This document shows positions 44,253 through 53,338 of a DNA stretch of 64,000 nt, in pieces. The notes beneath the pieces were generated by a model. That model did no database searches. It was not told where the DNA came from and was given only the letters and a program-made list of their open reading frames with translations. The DNA is from Mesorhizobium amorphae (GTDB lineage: Bacteria; Pseudomonadota; Alphaproteobacteria; Rhizobiales; Rhizobiaceae). How positions within the stretch are numbered: position 1 is the first letter of the stretch; each line of letters begins with the position of its first letter. The position numbers were made by a program, and so were the translations under genes. The stretch lies in contig NZ_JHQS01000058.1 of the NCBI RefSeq assembly GCF_014843845.1, positions 24,439-88,438 on the forward strand. The letters are read 5' to 3'.

Positions 44253-45188
44253 CTAATTCCCCGAGCTCATCGCCTTGTCCAGCGCTTCCTTTACATCGGC
44301 CGGCCAGGTCTTCACCGCCGGCCACGCGTCCGGCTCCGGCTTGTCGCCGCGGCGGGCGAAATAGAGTGTGTGCTTGGCCGGGTCGACCGCCATGAAACCG
44401 TCATTGCCACCGCAATCATGCGGCACGCAGCCGCTGGCGTAGAAGGCGCCGGACGCCGTCTTTTCCGTGCCGCCGCCGACCAAAAGGCTGGTCGCGATGT
44501 CGGGCATGTCCTTGCCGAGCAGCGTCTCGGCCGCCTTGTAGACGGCCTCATTGTGGAAGGCGTCGATGATGTTCTGGTATTTGGCCGGATCGATATCTTT
44601 CCAGTCGGTTCCGGGTTCCGGCATATAGCTGAGATAGCCCGAGGTGGTCAGCCCGTCCGTGGGCGACCATTGCAGCGCAGGCTTCGATTCGCCGGGCAGG
44701 AGATAGGGCACGAAATAGATGGCGTTGTCCGACACGGAGGCCGGCGGCGCGCCGCATTCGTCCTGCTCGACCGTTGTGGTCTGAATGGTGCCGCCTTCCG
44801 GTTTCCACACGATCACCTTGGCCGGGCCGCACTGGTTACCGCCGTCGCCGACATCGACCAGCGCCACGTTGACGTCACCGATCTTGACGACCTTGTCGAA
44901 GTAGACGTCGTAATTGCTGGCCAGCTTCTTTCCGTCATAGGCCAGCACCTTTTCACCGTCCTGTTCCGGCTGCGTGATGGTCAGCTGGCCACCCTCGAAC
45001 GGGATCGGCGCCTGCTTGTCGTCGTCGGCGGGCGCCGCATCGGTGGTGCTCGACGATCCCTGGTCGGTTTCCGGCTGGTCGGCCGCTGCCGGGGTCTGTT
45101 GCGCGGCCAGCGTCTGGGCATGAATGGCCGTCGCAGGCAGCAGCATCAACACCAGCGCCGAGGCGCTGGCCAGAAGCGAGCGTGTCAT
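44253..45188 (-). CDS. Exported protein of unknown function
   Basis: A 311-residue protein with a clear signal peptide (1-24, cut after IHAQ), an Ala/Asp/Thr-rich low-complexity stretch (25-62) and a folded remainder with four cysteines (CGPAKV, ECGAPP, ASGCVPHDCGG) that could form disulfides in the periplasm. No family was recognised. Gene spacing gives no clear partner: RidA is 105 bases downstream and leuD 67 bases upstream on the same strand. Confidence 0.75.
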   Translation of the reverse strand: MTRSLLASASALVLMLLPATAIHAQTLAAQQTPAAADQPETDQGSSSTTDAAPADDDKQAPIPFEGGQLTITQPEQDGEKVLAYDGKKLASNYDVYFDKVVKIGDVNVALVDVGDGGNQCGPAKVIVWKPEGGTIQTTTVEQDECGAPPASVSDNAIYFVPYLLPGESKPALQWSPTDGLTTSGYLSYMPEPGTDWKDIDPAKYQNIIDAFHNEAVYKAAETLLGKDMPDIATSLLVGGGTEKTASGAFYASGCVPHDCGGNDGFMAVDPAKHTLYFARRGDKPEPDAWPAVKTWPADVKEALDKAMSSGN

Positions 45189-45255
45189 GACCGTCCTCCG
45201 TTCACCGCCATGCCGGCCATCGGCGCCGCTTCGCCAGCCTTTCAGATCCGGCCGT

Positions 45256-45861
45256 TCAGGCCCAGGGGCGCTGCTCGGCGTTCTTCTTCTCGAACGAGTC
45301 GATGGCGCCGGCCTTCTCCATGGTCAGGCCGATGTCGTCGAGCCCATTGAGCAGGCAGTGACGCTTGAAGTCGTCGAGGTCGAAGGTGACCACGCCGCCG
45401 TCAGGGCCGCGGATTTCCTTGGCCTCGAGATCGACCGACAGCGTCGCATTGGAGCCGCGCGAGGCGTCGTCCATCAGCTTCTCCAGATCTTCCGGGCTGA
45501 CGGTGATCGGCAAAATGCCGTTCTTGAAGCAGTTGTTGTAGAAAATGTCGGCGAACGAGGTCGAGATGACGCAGCGAATGCCGAAATCGAGCAGCGCCCA
45601 CGGCGCGTGCTCGCGGCTCGAGCCACAGCCGAAATTGTCGCCGGCGACCAGGATCTGCGCCTTGCGATAGGCAGGCTTGTTGAGCACGAAGTCCGGGTTT
45701 TCCGAGCCGTCGTCCTTGTAGCGCATTTCGGCGAACAGGCCGCTGCCGAGCCCGGTGCGCTTGATCGTCTTGAGATAGTCCTTGGGGATGATCATGTCGG
45801 TGTCGACATTGACGATCGGCATCGGCGCGGCAACGCCGGTGAGCTTGGTGAATTTGTCCAT
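45256..45861 (-). CDS. leuD: 3-isopropylmalate dehydratase small subunit
   Basis: A 201-residue small subunit that with LeuC isomerises isopropylmalate in leucine synthesis. VNVDTDMIIPKDYLKTIKRTGLG and the swivel-domain motif VAGDNFGCGSSREHAPWAL are diagnostic of LeuD type 1, and FADIFYNNCFKNGILPI follows. ATG 45859-45861 gives the normal length; a longer frame to 46017 has no homology. LeuC must be encoded elsewhere. Confidence 0.96.
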   Translation of the reverse strand: MDKFTKLTGVAAPMPIVNVDTDMIIPKDYLKTIKRTGLGSGLFAEMRYKDDGSENPDFVLNKPAYRKAQILVAGDNFGCGSSREHAPWALLDFGIRCVISTSFADIFYNNCFKNGILPITVSPEDLEKLMDDASRGSNATLSVDLEAKEIRGPDGGVVTFDLDDFKRHCLLNGLDDIGLTMEKAGAIDSFEKKNAEQRPWA

Positions 45862-46026
45862 GGGTCTGCCCGTCTTCTTTTTCGTTGCGGGGGATTTGCT
45901 GGCGCCCGGTTTACACAAAGCCGCGGGCAAATAAAAGGCAGCTGTTTGCGCTCGCTCTTGGCCGCCGATCACAAGATCGGCACGCAAAGGCTTCAAAACC
46001 GCCCGCCCGTGGTGCACCTTGGCGGC

Positions 46027-46452
46027 ATGACAACAGCTTCAAAAGTCCTCTACGCCAGCGAGCCGACGCTCGACATTGCCGAGTTCCGCCGCGTGCTGGT
46101 CGAATCCGGCCTTGGCGAAACGCGCCCCGTCGATGACGGGGCCCGGCTGGAGAAAATGCTTTCAGGCGCCAACCTGGTGCTGACGGCGCGTCTCGACGTC
46201 GAGGGCAAGCCGCTGCTCGGCGTTATCAGGGCCATGACCGACTTTGCCTGGGTCTGCTACATTTCCGAACTCGCCGTCTCCCAATCGGCGCAAGGGCTGG
46301 GCATCGGCAAGGGCCTGATGGACGAGGCGCGCCGGCAGCTCGGGCCATCCGTCGCCATCAGCCTGATTTCCATGCCCGACGCCGTTGGTTTCTACGAACG
46401 GATCGGCATGAAGCGCATGCCGGACGCCTTCTGGTTCGGCCGCAAGGGCTGA
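46027..46452 (+). CDS. GNAT family N-acetyltransferase
   Basis: A 141-residue GNAT with ELAVSQSAQGLGIGKGLMDEARRQLG as the acetyl-CoA motif (81-106) and DAVGFYERIGMKRMPDAFWFGRKG at the end. The compact form recalls small bacterial acetyltransferases of unknown target. ATG at 46027, divergent from leuD. Confidence 0.85.
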   Translation: MTTASKVLYASEPTLDIAEFRRVLVESGLGETRPVDDGARLEKMLSGANLVLTARLDVEGKPLLGVIRAMTDFAWVCYISELAVSQSAQGLGIGKGLMDEARRQLGPSVAISLISMPDAVGFYERIGMKRMPDAFWFGRKG

Positions 46453-46557
46453 CGGCTTCAGCGGACGCAATCGCCCCTCCTGCGGCACGCGGCTCACCAT
46501 CTGCCAAGGCGGCTTCGTCCGGGCGGCGGCTTAGAGCAGCGTCTTTCCAAAGAAGCC

Positions 46558-47751
46558 TCAAATCACATTCAATTCCCGAAACGCCTTTCCTTCCGCCACC
46601 CTTCCATACCCAAAGGCCGAGCAGTCCACCGTCCTGTACCCGCCATGCACGATCAGCTCGGCCAGCGCCTTGCCGACAGCCGGCGCCTGCTGCAGGCCGT
46701 GGCCGGAAAAACCGTTGGCGAAGAGGAAATTGCCGACCTCCGGATGCGGGCCGATCACCGCGTTCTGGTCGAGCGTGTTGTAGTCGTAGTGCCCGGCCCA
46801 GGCGCGCGTCGGCTTGATCGCCTCGAAGGCCGGGATACGCGTCGCCAGCACCGGCCAGATCACCTCTTCGAACAAGGGCCAGTTGACCTCGAAATCCTTG
46901 GGATCAGGAGCATGATCGCCTTCCTCCGGCTCGGCGCCGCCGGTGAGATAGACCGAGCCTTCGGGCCGCACATAGATGCCGCTCGGGTCGACCAGCAGCG
47001 GCATGTCGGCATATTTCTCGCGCGCCTCGAACACGAAGACGTTGCGCTTGCGTGGCTCGACCGGCAGCACCAGCCCGGCAAAAGCAGCGACCTTGCCGGC
47101 ATTCGGGCCGGCGGCGTTGACGACGATGCCGACCTCCAGCGTCTCGCCATTGTCGAGGCTGACGCCCGTCACGCGGTTGCCCTGCCGCGCGATGCCGGTG
47201 ACATCGGCGGTGATGAAATCGATCTTCTTGTCGCGCAGTGCCTTGCGGAAGAGCATCAGCAATGCATGCGCGTCGAACCAGCCCTCGCCGGTCCGGCCAT
47301 AGGCGCCGGCGGTGATGCCTTCGACCGACAGCCAGGGGAAGCGGCGCGCAAGCTGGTCTGCATCCTCGAGCAGGATGTCGGCGCCCTCGGCGATCTGCGC
47401 CTCGTGATTGGCCTTCAGGATCGGCAGTCCGTTCTCGCCGGCGAGGATCAGATAGCCGCCCTCGCGAAAGCCGATATCGGCATCGGCGCCAAAGGTCTCC
47501 TTCAGGCGCCGGAACAGCTTCAGCGTGAACTGCGACAGCCGGATGTTTTCGGGGATCGAGAATTGCTGCCGTATCGAGGCCAGGGATAGCGTCGTCGCCG
47601 CATGGGCGAATTGCGGGTCGCGCTCGATCAGCGCGATGGAGCCCGTAAAGCCTTCCTCGCGCAGGTAGTAGGCAACCGAGGATCCGACGATGGCTCCGCC
47701 GATGATGACGATGTCGTAGCGCAATTTTTTCTCCGATCCGCTCACCCGCAT
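46558..47751 (-). CDS. FAD-dependent oxidoreductase, DAO/FOXRED1-like
   Basis: A 397-residue D-amino-acid-oxidase-type flavoprotein. The Rossmann motif is DIVIIGGAIVGSSVAYYL (13-30), and the C-terminal GNFLFANGFSGHGLQQAPAVGKALAELI closes the FAD site. The layout resembles sarcosine or glycine oxidase and mitochondrial FOXRED1 (complex I assembly); the substrate is not decided by sequence. It is the last gene of an operon with the histidine kinase, three bases upstream, which is an unusual partner. Confidence 0.87.
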   Translation of the reverse strand: MRVSGSEKKLRYDIVIIGGAIVGSSVAYYLREEGFTGSIALIERDPQFAHAATTLSLASIRQQFSIPENIRLSQFTLKLFRRLKETFGADADIGFREGGYLILAGENGLPILKANHEAQIAEGADILLEDADQLARRFPWLSVEGITAGAYGRTGEGWFDAHALLMLFRKALRDKKIDFITADVTGIARQGNRVTGVSLDNGETLEVGIVVNAAGPNAGKVAAFAGLVLPVEPRKRNVFVFEAREKYADMPLLVDPSGIYVRPEGSVYLTGGAEPEEGDHAPDPKDFEVNWPLFEEVIWPVLATRIPAFEAIKPTRAWAGHYDYNTLDQNAVIGPHPEVGNFLFANGFSGHGLQQAPAVGKALAELIVHGGYRTVDCSAFGYGRVAEGKAFRELNVI

Positions 47752-47754
47752 CCT

Positions 47755-49344
47755 TCACGCGGCCGGCAAGCAAATCTCGAAGCGCGTGCCGCGTTCGGAG
47801 TCAACCAGCCGGATCGTGCCATCATGCGCTTTCAGGAGGGCCAGCACGATGCCAAGCCCCATCCCTGTGCCGCCGGACTCGCGGCGCGTGGTGAAGAACG
47901 GCTCGAAGATTTTGGCCCGGTTGCTCGGCGAAATGCCGGCGCCGTCGTCGCTGACACGGATCGTCGCCTTGCCGTCCGCGCTGGTCGTCGACAGCGAAAC
48001 CGCCGTTGCGCCATGCCGCGCCGAATTGTCTATCAGATTGGCAAGCATGATGGCCGCGTTTTCGCCGGAAATGCTGAGGCCGATGTCGCCGCCCGCCTCG
48101 ACGCGAACCGCCAGCCTGTTTTCGGCCGGCAGCAGCGCAAGGGCTGCACTGATCGAGGTGGTATCGCCGCTGGGGGCAAGGTTCTCGGCGCGCGCCAGGT
48201 CGAGCAGGCGGCGCACCAGCAGATTGAGCCGCCCGGCATCGGTGACGATATTGTTGGAAAATCGCCGCCGCTCGGCCTCGTCCATGGCCGAACCGGAATC
48301 GCGCAAAAGCTCCGCCGCGCCCTGGATCGCCGTCAGCGGCGATTTCAGCTCATGCGAGACGTGGGTGGCAAAGGTCTGGATGCTGTCGGAGCGCGCCTGC
48401 AGCTTCTGCGCCATGTCGAGGAAGGCAGAGGAAAGCGCGGCCATCTCGCGCGTGCCGTGGTGGTCGAGCGGCCGCATCGCGGCGCGGTCGCCGGCGGCGA
48501 TGCGCTTTGTCCGTTCGATCAGCCCGTAGATTGGCCGGCTGACGGTGCGCAGGAAGACCAGCCCGATGAGCAGCGTGCCGCCGAGAATGGCGATGGCCGC
48601 CAACGTCACCTTACCGCGCTCGCCATAGAGATGCTTGACGATGTTGTTCGGCGTTCGCGACAGATAGACGACGCCGGCGACCTTGTCGTCGACGGCGACC
48701 GGCATGGCGACGAAAACGCGCACCTTGGTGCCGCGGCTGACCGAATAGAGCGGTGGCGCCGGCTCCTCGGGGATCCGCAGCCTGAGCGCGCTGGCGTAGC
48801 GGCCGGAAAGCGCTGCGCGAACCTCCCCGACATCGCCAAGCGATTGGCCGACCTCTTCGCGTCCGGCGATGACCACGCCCCTGGGGTCGAGCAGCCGGAA
48901 GCCGGCGAGCGTCGTTTTCTGCGTTTCCGTGAGGATGCCTGACAGGCGCGCGCCGATTGCCGCGAAGGCCGGATCAGCATTGGCTGCGACGGCAGCGGGC
49001 CGGGTTGGAAGAACAGTGTCCGAAGCGAGATCGAGGGTCGGCTCAATCGGCCGGTAGGATGTATCGGCTTCGTCGCTCCGGCTCTCAGCATCGCTTCCCG
49101 ACGGCGGCATCGGCACGCCGAGTTTCCCAAAAGGAATGCCGGCCTCGCGCACATCCTGCGCATAGATGGCGGCAAGCACGGCACCTTGCGCGATGAGCTC
49201 GGCCTCTGTCTGGCGGATCAGCTGGTTCTCGTAGAGCCGGAAGAAGAACAGGCCGACCAGCGGCAGCGCCATCACCACGACCAAAATGGCGATGACGACC
49301 GTAGCCAGGCGCGGACGCCATTTGTCGGGGGTCACGCGCCGCAC
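47755..49344 (-). CDS. Sensor histidine kinase
   Basis: A 529-residue membrane kinase: spans at about 13-36 and 245-266 enclose a periplasmic sensor domain of about 205 residues; a HAMP region follows (267-318); the H box VSHELKSPLTAI carries His331; N, G1 (DDGAGIS) and G2 (GGTGMGLGI) boxes are intact. The EVGQSLGDVGEVRAALSGRY segment is dCache-like, as in CreC/PhoR-type sensors. The gene overlaps the response regulator by 13 bases. The signal is unknown. Confidence 0.92.
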   Translation of the reverse strand: MRRVTPDKWRPRLATVVIAILVVVMALPLVGLFFFRLYENQLIRQTEAELIAQGAVLAAIYAQDVREAGIPFGKLGVPMPPSGSDAESRSDEADTSYRPIEPTLDLASDTVLPTRPAAVAANADPAFAAIGARLSGILTETQKTTLAGFRLLDPRGVVIAGREEVGQSLGDVGEVRAALSGRYASALRLRIPEEPAPPLYSVSRGTKVRVFVAMPVAVDDKVAGVVYLSRTPNNIVKHLYGERGKVTLAAIAILGGTLLIGLVFLRTVSRPIYGLIERTKRIAAGDRAAMRPLDHHGTREMAALSSAFLDMAQKLQARSDSIQTFATHVSHELKSPLTAIQGAAELLRDSGSAMDEAERRRFSNNIVTDAGRLNLLVRRLLDLARAENLAPSGDTTSISAALALLPAENRLAVRVEAGGDIGLSISGENAAIMLANLIDNSARHGATAVSLSTTSADGKATIRVSDDGAGISPSNRAKIFEPFFTTRRESGGTGMGLGIVLALLKAHDGTIRLVDSERGTRFEICLPAA

Positions 49345-50024
49345 CGGCCGAGACGGAAGCCGACGCCGTGCACGGTCTCGATCGCATCGGCGCAGCCGGC
49401 CGCCGCCAGCTTGGCGCGGATGTTGCGGATATGGCTGTCGACGGTACGATCGGCGACATGGATGTTGGCGGCATAGGCATTGGCCATCACCGCCTCGCGG
49501 GCCAGCACATGCGCGGGCCGGGCGAGGAATCCTCTGAGGATCGCGAATTCAATCGAAGTCAGCGCCAGCGGCTTGCCCTTGAAGCTGGCGCTATGGCTGG
49601 CCGGCACCAGCACCAGCCCGCCATGCGAAAACTGCCGCTCGTCGCTCTCGGCCGGCGCCTGGCGGGCGCGCCGCAGTATGACGTTGACCCGCGCCACCAG
49701 TTCGCGCGGGCTGAACGGCTTGGTGACATAGTCGTCGCCGCCCATTTCCAGCCCGAGGACGCGGTCGATCTCTTCATCCCGCGCCGACAGGAACAGCACC
49801 GGCACGTCGGAATGTTGCCTGAGCCGCCGGCAGACCTCCAGCCCGTCCATCTCCGGCATACCGATGTCGAGCACGACGAGGTCCGGCGCGCGCCGTTCGA
49901 TCGCATGCAGGGCGGCCGCGCCGTCGGATACCGAGACCGTCTTCATCCCCGCCTTTTCCAGTGCGAAGCAGATGATCTCGCGGATGTGCGGATCGTCGTC
50001 GGCGACGAGGATGTTATGCGGCAT
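49332..50024 (-). CDS. OmpR-family response regulator
   Basis: A 230-residue regulator: receiver domain with acidic Asp9-11 and phosphoacceptor Asp53 (LVVLDIGMPEMDG), Lys in TKPFSPRELVARV, and an OmpR/PhoB winged-helix domain (about 130-228; LTSIEFAILRGFLARPAHVLAREAVM and RTVDSHIRNIRAKL). It is the cognate of the kinase downstream (13-base overlap). The DUF4173 gene lies three bases upstream. Confidence 0.93.
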   Translation of the reverse strand: MPHNILVADDDPHIREIICFALEKAGMKTVSVSDGAAALHAIERRAPDLVVLDIGMPEMDGLEVCRRLRQHSDVPVLFLSARDEEIDRVLGLEMGGDDYVTKPFSPRELVARVNVILRRARQAPAESDERQFSHGGLVLVPASHSASFKGKPLALTSIEFAILRGFLARPAHVLAREAVMANAYAANIHVADRTVDSHIRNIRAKLAAAGCADAIETVHGVGFRLGRCGA

Positions 50025-50027
50025 CGA

Positions 50028-51560
50028 TCAGCGGCCCGGCACGTAGGGTTCAGAAACGGCGGGATTCGCGAGCACGCCGTTCCTGTCGAGATAGCGCAGA
50101 AGCCGCCAGTCGCGAAAGCTCCAAGCGCGCCAGTTTCTCTGTATGGTGCGATAGCGGGCCTCGGTCATCGCGTCGACGCCGTCGCGGCGGTCGGCGAGGA
50201 ACACCTTCTGTTTATGGTCGAAAAAGCGATCGAGGGCCGGCAGGGCACTGGGGCCAAGCGAGCGCACATACCAGAGATCGAGGCTGGTGCCGGGGCCGTT
50301 CATTTCGTAGGAATGGTCGACATTGTAGTTGGCGATCAGCGCCGCGAAGTTGATGTAGGAGCAGGCATAAAGCGTCGCCGATAACGTCAGAAGATTGGCG
50401 GAGAGCAGCCATTCGCTGGATTTTCCGAGCGCGATGCGGGCGATGATGAGTGCCAGACCCGCCGCCACCAGCCCCATCCAGACGAAAGCGGCGATACGCA
50501 GATAGGTCAGCGCATAGATGCCGACATAGAGGTCGAGCCGCAGGATCGAAGAAATGACCAGCACGATGTTCTGCGCCACCCAGGCATAGACCAGCCGGCG
50601 GATCAGCGGATCATTGGAGGTTTCGCTGCCCGGCCGCAGCGCCGCCAGCACGAAGCCCGCGGCGAGCAGCGCGGTGACGATCAGTGGATAGGCGCCGCGA
50701 TGCGCATAGGCGGCGTAGGTCAGCCCGTCGGGGAGGGCGACGCCGCCCCAGAGATAGGTTGCGTCAAGCGCGGTCTGCAGCGCAAACAAAAGGTTGAAGA
50801 CGATCAGCGCGCGCAGGATCGCGCCCTTGCCGAAGACGATGTCCTCGATCGTGGTGACGGCCTTTGTCGGCGGCCGTGCATCGGCAGGCACGCTTGGCGC
50901 CAAACGCGGCAAACGGCGAAGAAAGCGCGGCAGGCGCGGGCGCAGAAAAACCCAGACGCCGGCAAGCACCAGCAGCCAGAAGACCAGCCGTGCCAGCTGG
51001 ATAAGATCGAGCAGCGCGAACAGGTCGATCAGCGTGAACCAGTATTCGATGACCGGGTTGGCGGCGCCGAACAGGGCAAGGAACACCGCGCCGAGCGCCA
51101 GCGGCATCACCCAGACGGCGATGGCCGCCAGCCGGATGCGCCGCCGCCCAAGCCGCCGCGCCGCCTTGCGCCAGCGGAAGAAGTCGCGGACCAACCGGAA
51201 CGGGGCAGCGAAGAGGAAGATGCCGAGCTGGCCGGCGATGCGGGCAAGGCTGGAACGCAGCCGTCCGGCAAGCGAAAGCGCGAACACCGCCAGGGCCACA
51301 AGGGCGATCGAGACGGACAAGGGGCTGACGTTCTCGACCAGCGGCAGCAGCGCGACGAGCAGGGCGGCGGGCTTGAGCCAGAGCCTGGCGTCGCTGAATG
51401 CCGAAGGATGCACGGCCACGATCGCGCCGGCGATCAGGATGGCGAACAGCAAGAAATTGATGCCGGCGGGCTGGCCGTAGAACAGAAAATCCGCCAGCGC
51501 GACCAGCAGCACGGCGATGCCGAAGCGGCTGCAGTAGCTTGGAGCGAAGAATGCCGTCAT
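50028..51560 (-). CDS. DUF4173 polytopic membrane protein
   Basis: A 510-residue protein with about 12-13 hydrophobic segments, Arg-rich inside loops (RLGRRRIRLAA, RPRLPRFLRRLPRL) and a soluble C-terminal part of about 90 residues (from RNWRAWSFRDWRLLRYLDRNG). It matches the DUF4153/DUF4173 group, whose function is unknown. It leads an operon with response regulator, kinase and flavoprotein. The ATG at 51558-51560 overlaps the stop of a possible 57-codon gene (ATGA). Confidence 0.8.
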   Translation of the reverse strand: MTAFFAPSYCSRFGIAVLLVALADFLFYGQPAGINFLLFAILIAGAIVAVHPSAFSDARLWLKPAALLVALLPLVENVSPLSVSIALVALAVFALSLAGRLRSSLARIAGQLGIFLFAAPFRLVRDFFRWRKAARRLGRRRIRLAAIAVWVMPLALGAVFLALFGAANPVIEYWFTLIDLFALLDLIQLARLVFWLLVLAGVWVFLRPRLPRFLRRLPRLAPSVPADARPPTKAVTTIEDIVFGKGAILRALIVFNLLFALQTALDATYLWGGVALPDGLTYAAYAHRGAYPLIVTALLAAGFVLAALRPGSETSNDPLIRRLVYAWVAQNIVLVISSILRLDLYVGIYALTYLRIAAFVWMGLVAAGLALIIARIALGKSSEWLLSANLLTLSATLYACSYINFAALIANYNVDHSYEMNGPGTSLDLWYVRSLGPSALPALDRFFDHKQKVFLADRRDGVDAMTEARYRTIQRNWRAWSFRDWRLLRYLDRNGVLANPAVSEPYVPGR

Positions 51561-51730
51561 GAGCGAATTTTCCTCGCGTCCGCCGCGCGGCTAAAATGTC
51601 TCGGCCGCGATCTTGGGATGAAGGGCAGCAGGCTCGCCGTCGGGCGGACCTTTGGCGGATCGACAAGCCACCAGCCTTCGCTGCGCAGACGGTAAGGCAG
51701 GGACCAACGGAGATTTGTTCGCTGTTGCAT
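51557..51730 (-). CDS. Possible small gene coupled to the DUF4173 gene
   Basis: A 57-codon frame from ATG 51728-51730 to a TGA at 51557-51559 that overlaps the DUF4173 start as ATGA. The product is basic and rich in Trp, Pro and Arg (LRWSLPYRLRSEGWWLVDPPKV). There is no clear ribosome site and third-position GC is lower than in neighbouring genes, so it could be a leader peptide or chance. No family recognised. Confidence 0.25.
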   Translation of the reverse strand: MQQRTNLRWSLPYRLRSEGWWLVDPPKVRPTASLLPFIPRSRPRHFSRAADARKIRS

Positions 51731-52111
51731 GCCGCCTGTCTCGCAGGCAGGCAGGGAAGAGGCGCGGCGGATTGGAGGAGGTTTTCCGCAATTGCGTGCA
51801 GTTTTCGTGCAGGGTCAGGCAATAGCCCGCGCATCCTTTCGGGACGTTGGCGCCGCCCCTCACCTGCCTGCCGGCATCCTCTCCCCGTATAGTGACGGGG
51901 AGAGGGACGCTGTCATCCGGGATTTCGCCAATCACCGGCGTCGCAGAAATCGAGCCGGCGCCTCGGCCACCAGCTCCCTTCTCCCCGTCTCTATACGGGG
52001 AGAAGTGCCCGGCAGGGCGATGAGGGGCGGCGCCGACTTCGACGATTGGCTCATCTCCAACGCGTCAGCTCTGTGCTTGCCTCGCCCGGCCGCAGGCGGC
52101 ATAGATCGGGC
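51731..52111. other. Gap of about 380 bases before the CitE-like gene, mostly repeat
   Basis: Holds the hairpin GCCTGTCTCGCAGGC near 51732-51746, then unassigned sequence, and the palindromic element 51852-52034. Open frames here are translations of the repeat. The promoter of the CitE-like gene should lie at 52035-52100. Confidence 0.5.
51852..52034. repeat. Rhizobial palindromic intergenic element, full copy
   Basis: The left arm GCCGCCCCTCACCTGCCTGCCGG with hairpin CTCTCCCCGTATAGTGACGGGGAGAG mirrors the right arm CTTCTCCCCGTCTCTATACGGGGAGAAG and CCCGGCAGGGCGATGAGGGGCGGC. The central 90 bases share wording with the element at 9069 (ATTTCGCCAATCA against GATTGGCGAAAC), so the cores are also related. 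Confidence 0.72.
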
Positions 52112-52990
52112 ATGACTGAAACCTACCGCCCGCGCCGCTCGGTGCTTTACATCCCCGGCTCGAACGACAAGGCGCTGGCCAAGGTCGCTTCGCTTGCCTG
52201 CGACGCCATCATCATCGACCTCGAGGACGCCGTGGCACCCGCCGACAAGCTTGCGGCGCGCGAGAAACTGGCGGGCATCTTTGCCAGCCGCCCGAAGCGG
52301 CGCTGCGAAATGATCGTGCGCGTCAATGCGCTGTCCAGTGACTGGGGCGCCGACGATGTTCTGGCGGCGGCGAAGGTCGAGGCCGACGGGATCCTTTTGC
52401 CCAAGGTCGTCACGCCGCGTGACATCCTCGAGGCCGGCGACGCGCTCGACGACAATTTTGCCCCGGATACGGTCAAGATCTGGGCGATGATCGAGACGCC
52501 CAAGGCCTTGCTCAACATCGGCGCCATTGCCGAACTGGGCCGCGACCCGGCCTCACGGCTTGCTTGTTTCGTTGCCGGAACGAATGATCTGATCAAGGAG
52601 ACCGGCATCCTGGCCACGCCGGACCGGCGCTATCTCATGCCCTGGCTGATGCAGATGGTGCTGGCCGCGCGCGCCGGCGGCCTCGATATCCTCGACGGCG
52701 TCTCCAACGATTTTCGCGATTTGGATGCCCTGGCGCGCGAATGCGCGGAAGCCGCCGCCATGGGCTTCGACGGCAAGTCGCTCATCCACCCGGCCCAGAT
52801 CGAAGCGGCGAACCGCTCCTTTGCGCCGTCCGCAGAGGCAGTGGCCACGGCGCGCGCGGTGAAGGACGCCTTCGCATTGGCCGAAAATGCCGGCAAGGGG
52901 GTGATCGCGGTGAACGGCAAAATGGTCGAGCGTCTGCATCTGGCGCAGGCCGAAAAACTGCTGGCGAAGGCGGCGGCCATCGGCGCATGA
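52112..52990 (+). CDS. HpcH/HpaI aldolase, CitE/malyl-CoA lyase-like
   Basis: A 292-residue CitE-like TIM-barrel lyase. RSVLYIPGSNDKALAKVASLACDAIIIDLEDAVAP (10-44) and KIWAMIETPKALLNIGAIAEL, then GFDGKSLIHPAQIEAANRSF are the family's metal and CoA-ester binding blocks. Rhizobial relatives act as L-malyl-CoA or beta-methylmalyl-CoA lyases or related (S)-citramalyl-CoA enzymes; which applies is open. No citD or citF gene is present, so a citrate lyase complex is unlikely. A DUF1737 gene follows. Confidence 0.88.
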   Translation: MTETYRPRRSVLYIPGSNDKALAKVASLACDAIIIDLEDAVAPADKLAAREKLAGIFASRPKRRCEMIVRVNALSSDWGADDVLAAAKVEADGILLPKVVTPRDILEAGDALDDNFAPDTVKIWAMIETPKALLNIGAIAELGRDPASRLACFVAGTNDLIKETGILATPDRRYLMPWLMQMVLAARAGGLDILDGVSNDFRDLDALARECAEAAAMGFDGKSLIHPAQIEAANRSFAPSAEAVATARAVKDAFALAENAGKGVIAVNGKMVERLHLAQAEKLLAKAAAIGA

Positions 52991-53038
52991 TGCCCGCGTA
53001 GAGCGCGGGCCATAGGTACTCACGACAGGAACTGAAAC

Positions 53039-53245
53039 ATGAAACTCTACCGCTTTCTGTCCGCTCCGGACGATTCCAGCTTCTGCCACAAGGTGACGGC
53101 GGCGCTGAACAAGGGCTGGCACCTGTTCGGCTCGCCGACCTACGCCTACGACAAGAAGACCAAGACCATGCGTTGCGGCCAGGCGGTGGTGAAAGACGTC
53201 GAGGGCCAGGAATACGGGCCCGACACCAAGCTCAGCGACTGGTAG
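53039..53245 (+). CDS. DUF1737 small protein
   Basis: A 68-residue protein of the DUF1737 type: KLYRFLSAPDDSSFCHKVTAALNKGWHLFGSPTYAYD covers the conserved start and the W-x-L-x-G-x-P motif. Function unknown. ATG 53039 follows GACAGGAACTG, 48 bases behind the CitE-like gene, and the two are likely cotranscribed. Confidence 0.85.
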   Translation: MKLYRFLSAPDDSSFCHKVTAALNKGWHLFGSPTYAYDKKTKTMRCGQAVVKDVEGQEYGPDTKLSDW

Positions 53246-53338
53246 GCCTGTCGCTAAAGCGCTCATCCTTTCGTCACACCAGCAGTCGAAGCGAGGTCGC
53301 GAGACCTTGGGTCGTGCCCGCGAGGCGTGGGACATGCT

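Noticed and set aside
41886..45350. Two long plus frames (41886-43460 and 43725-45350) opposite leuB, VOC, RidA and the exported protein
   Set aside because: They cross several well-supported minus-strand genes and their intergenic gaps; composition is that of reversed codons.
51591..51935. 114-codon minus frame upstream of the DUF4173 gene
   Set aside because: Its first third is the translated palindromic repeat and the rest is out of frame with the possible coupled small gene.
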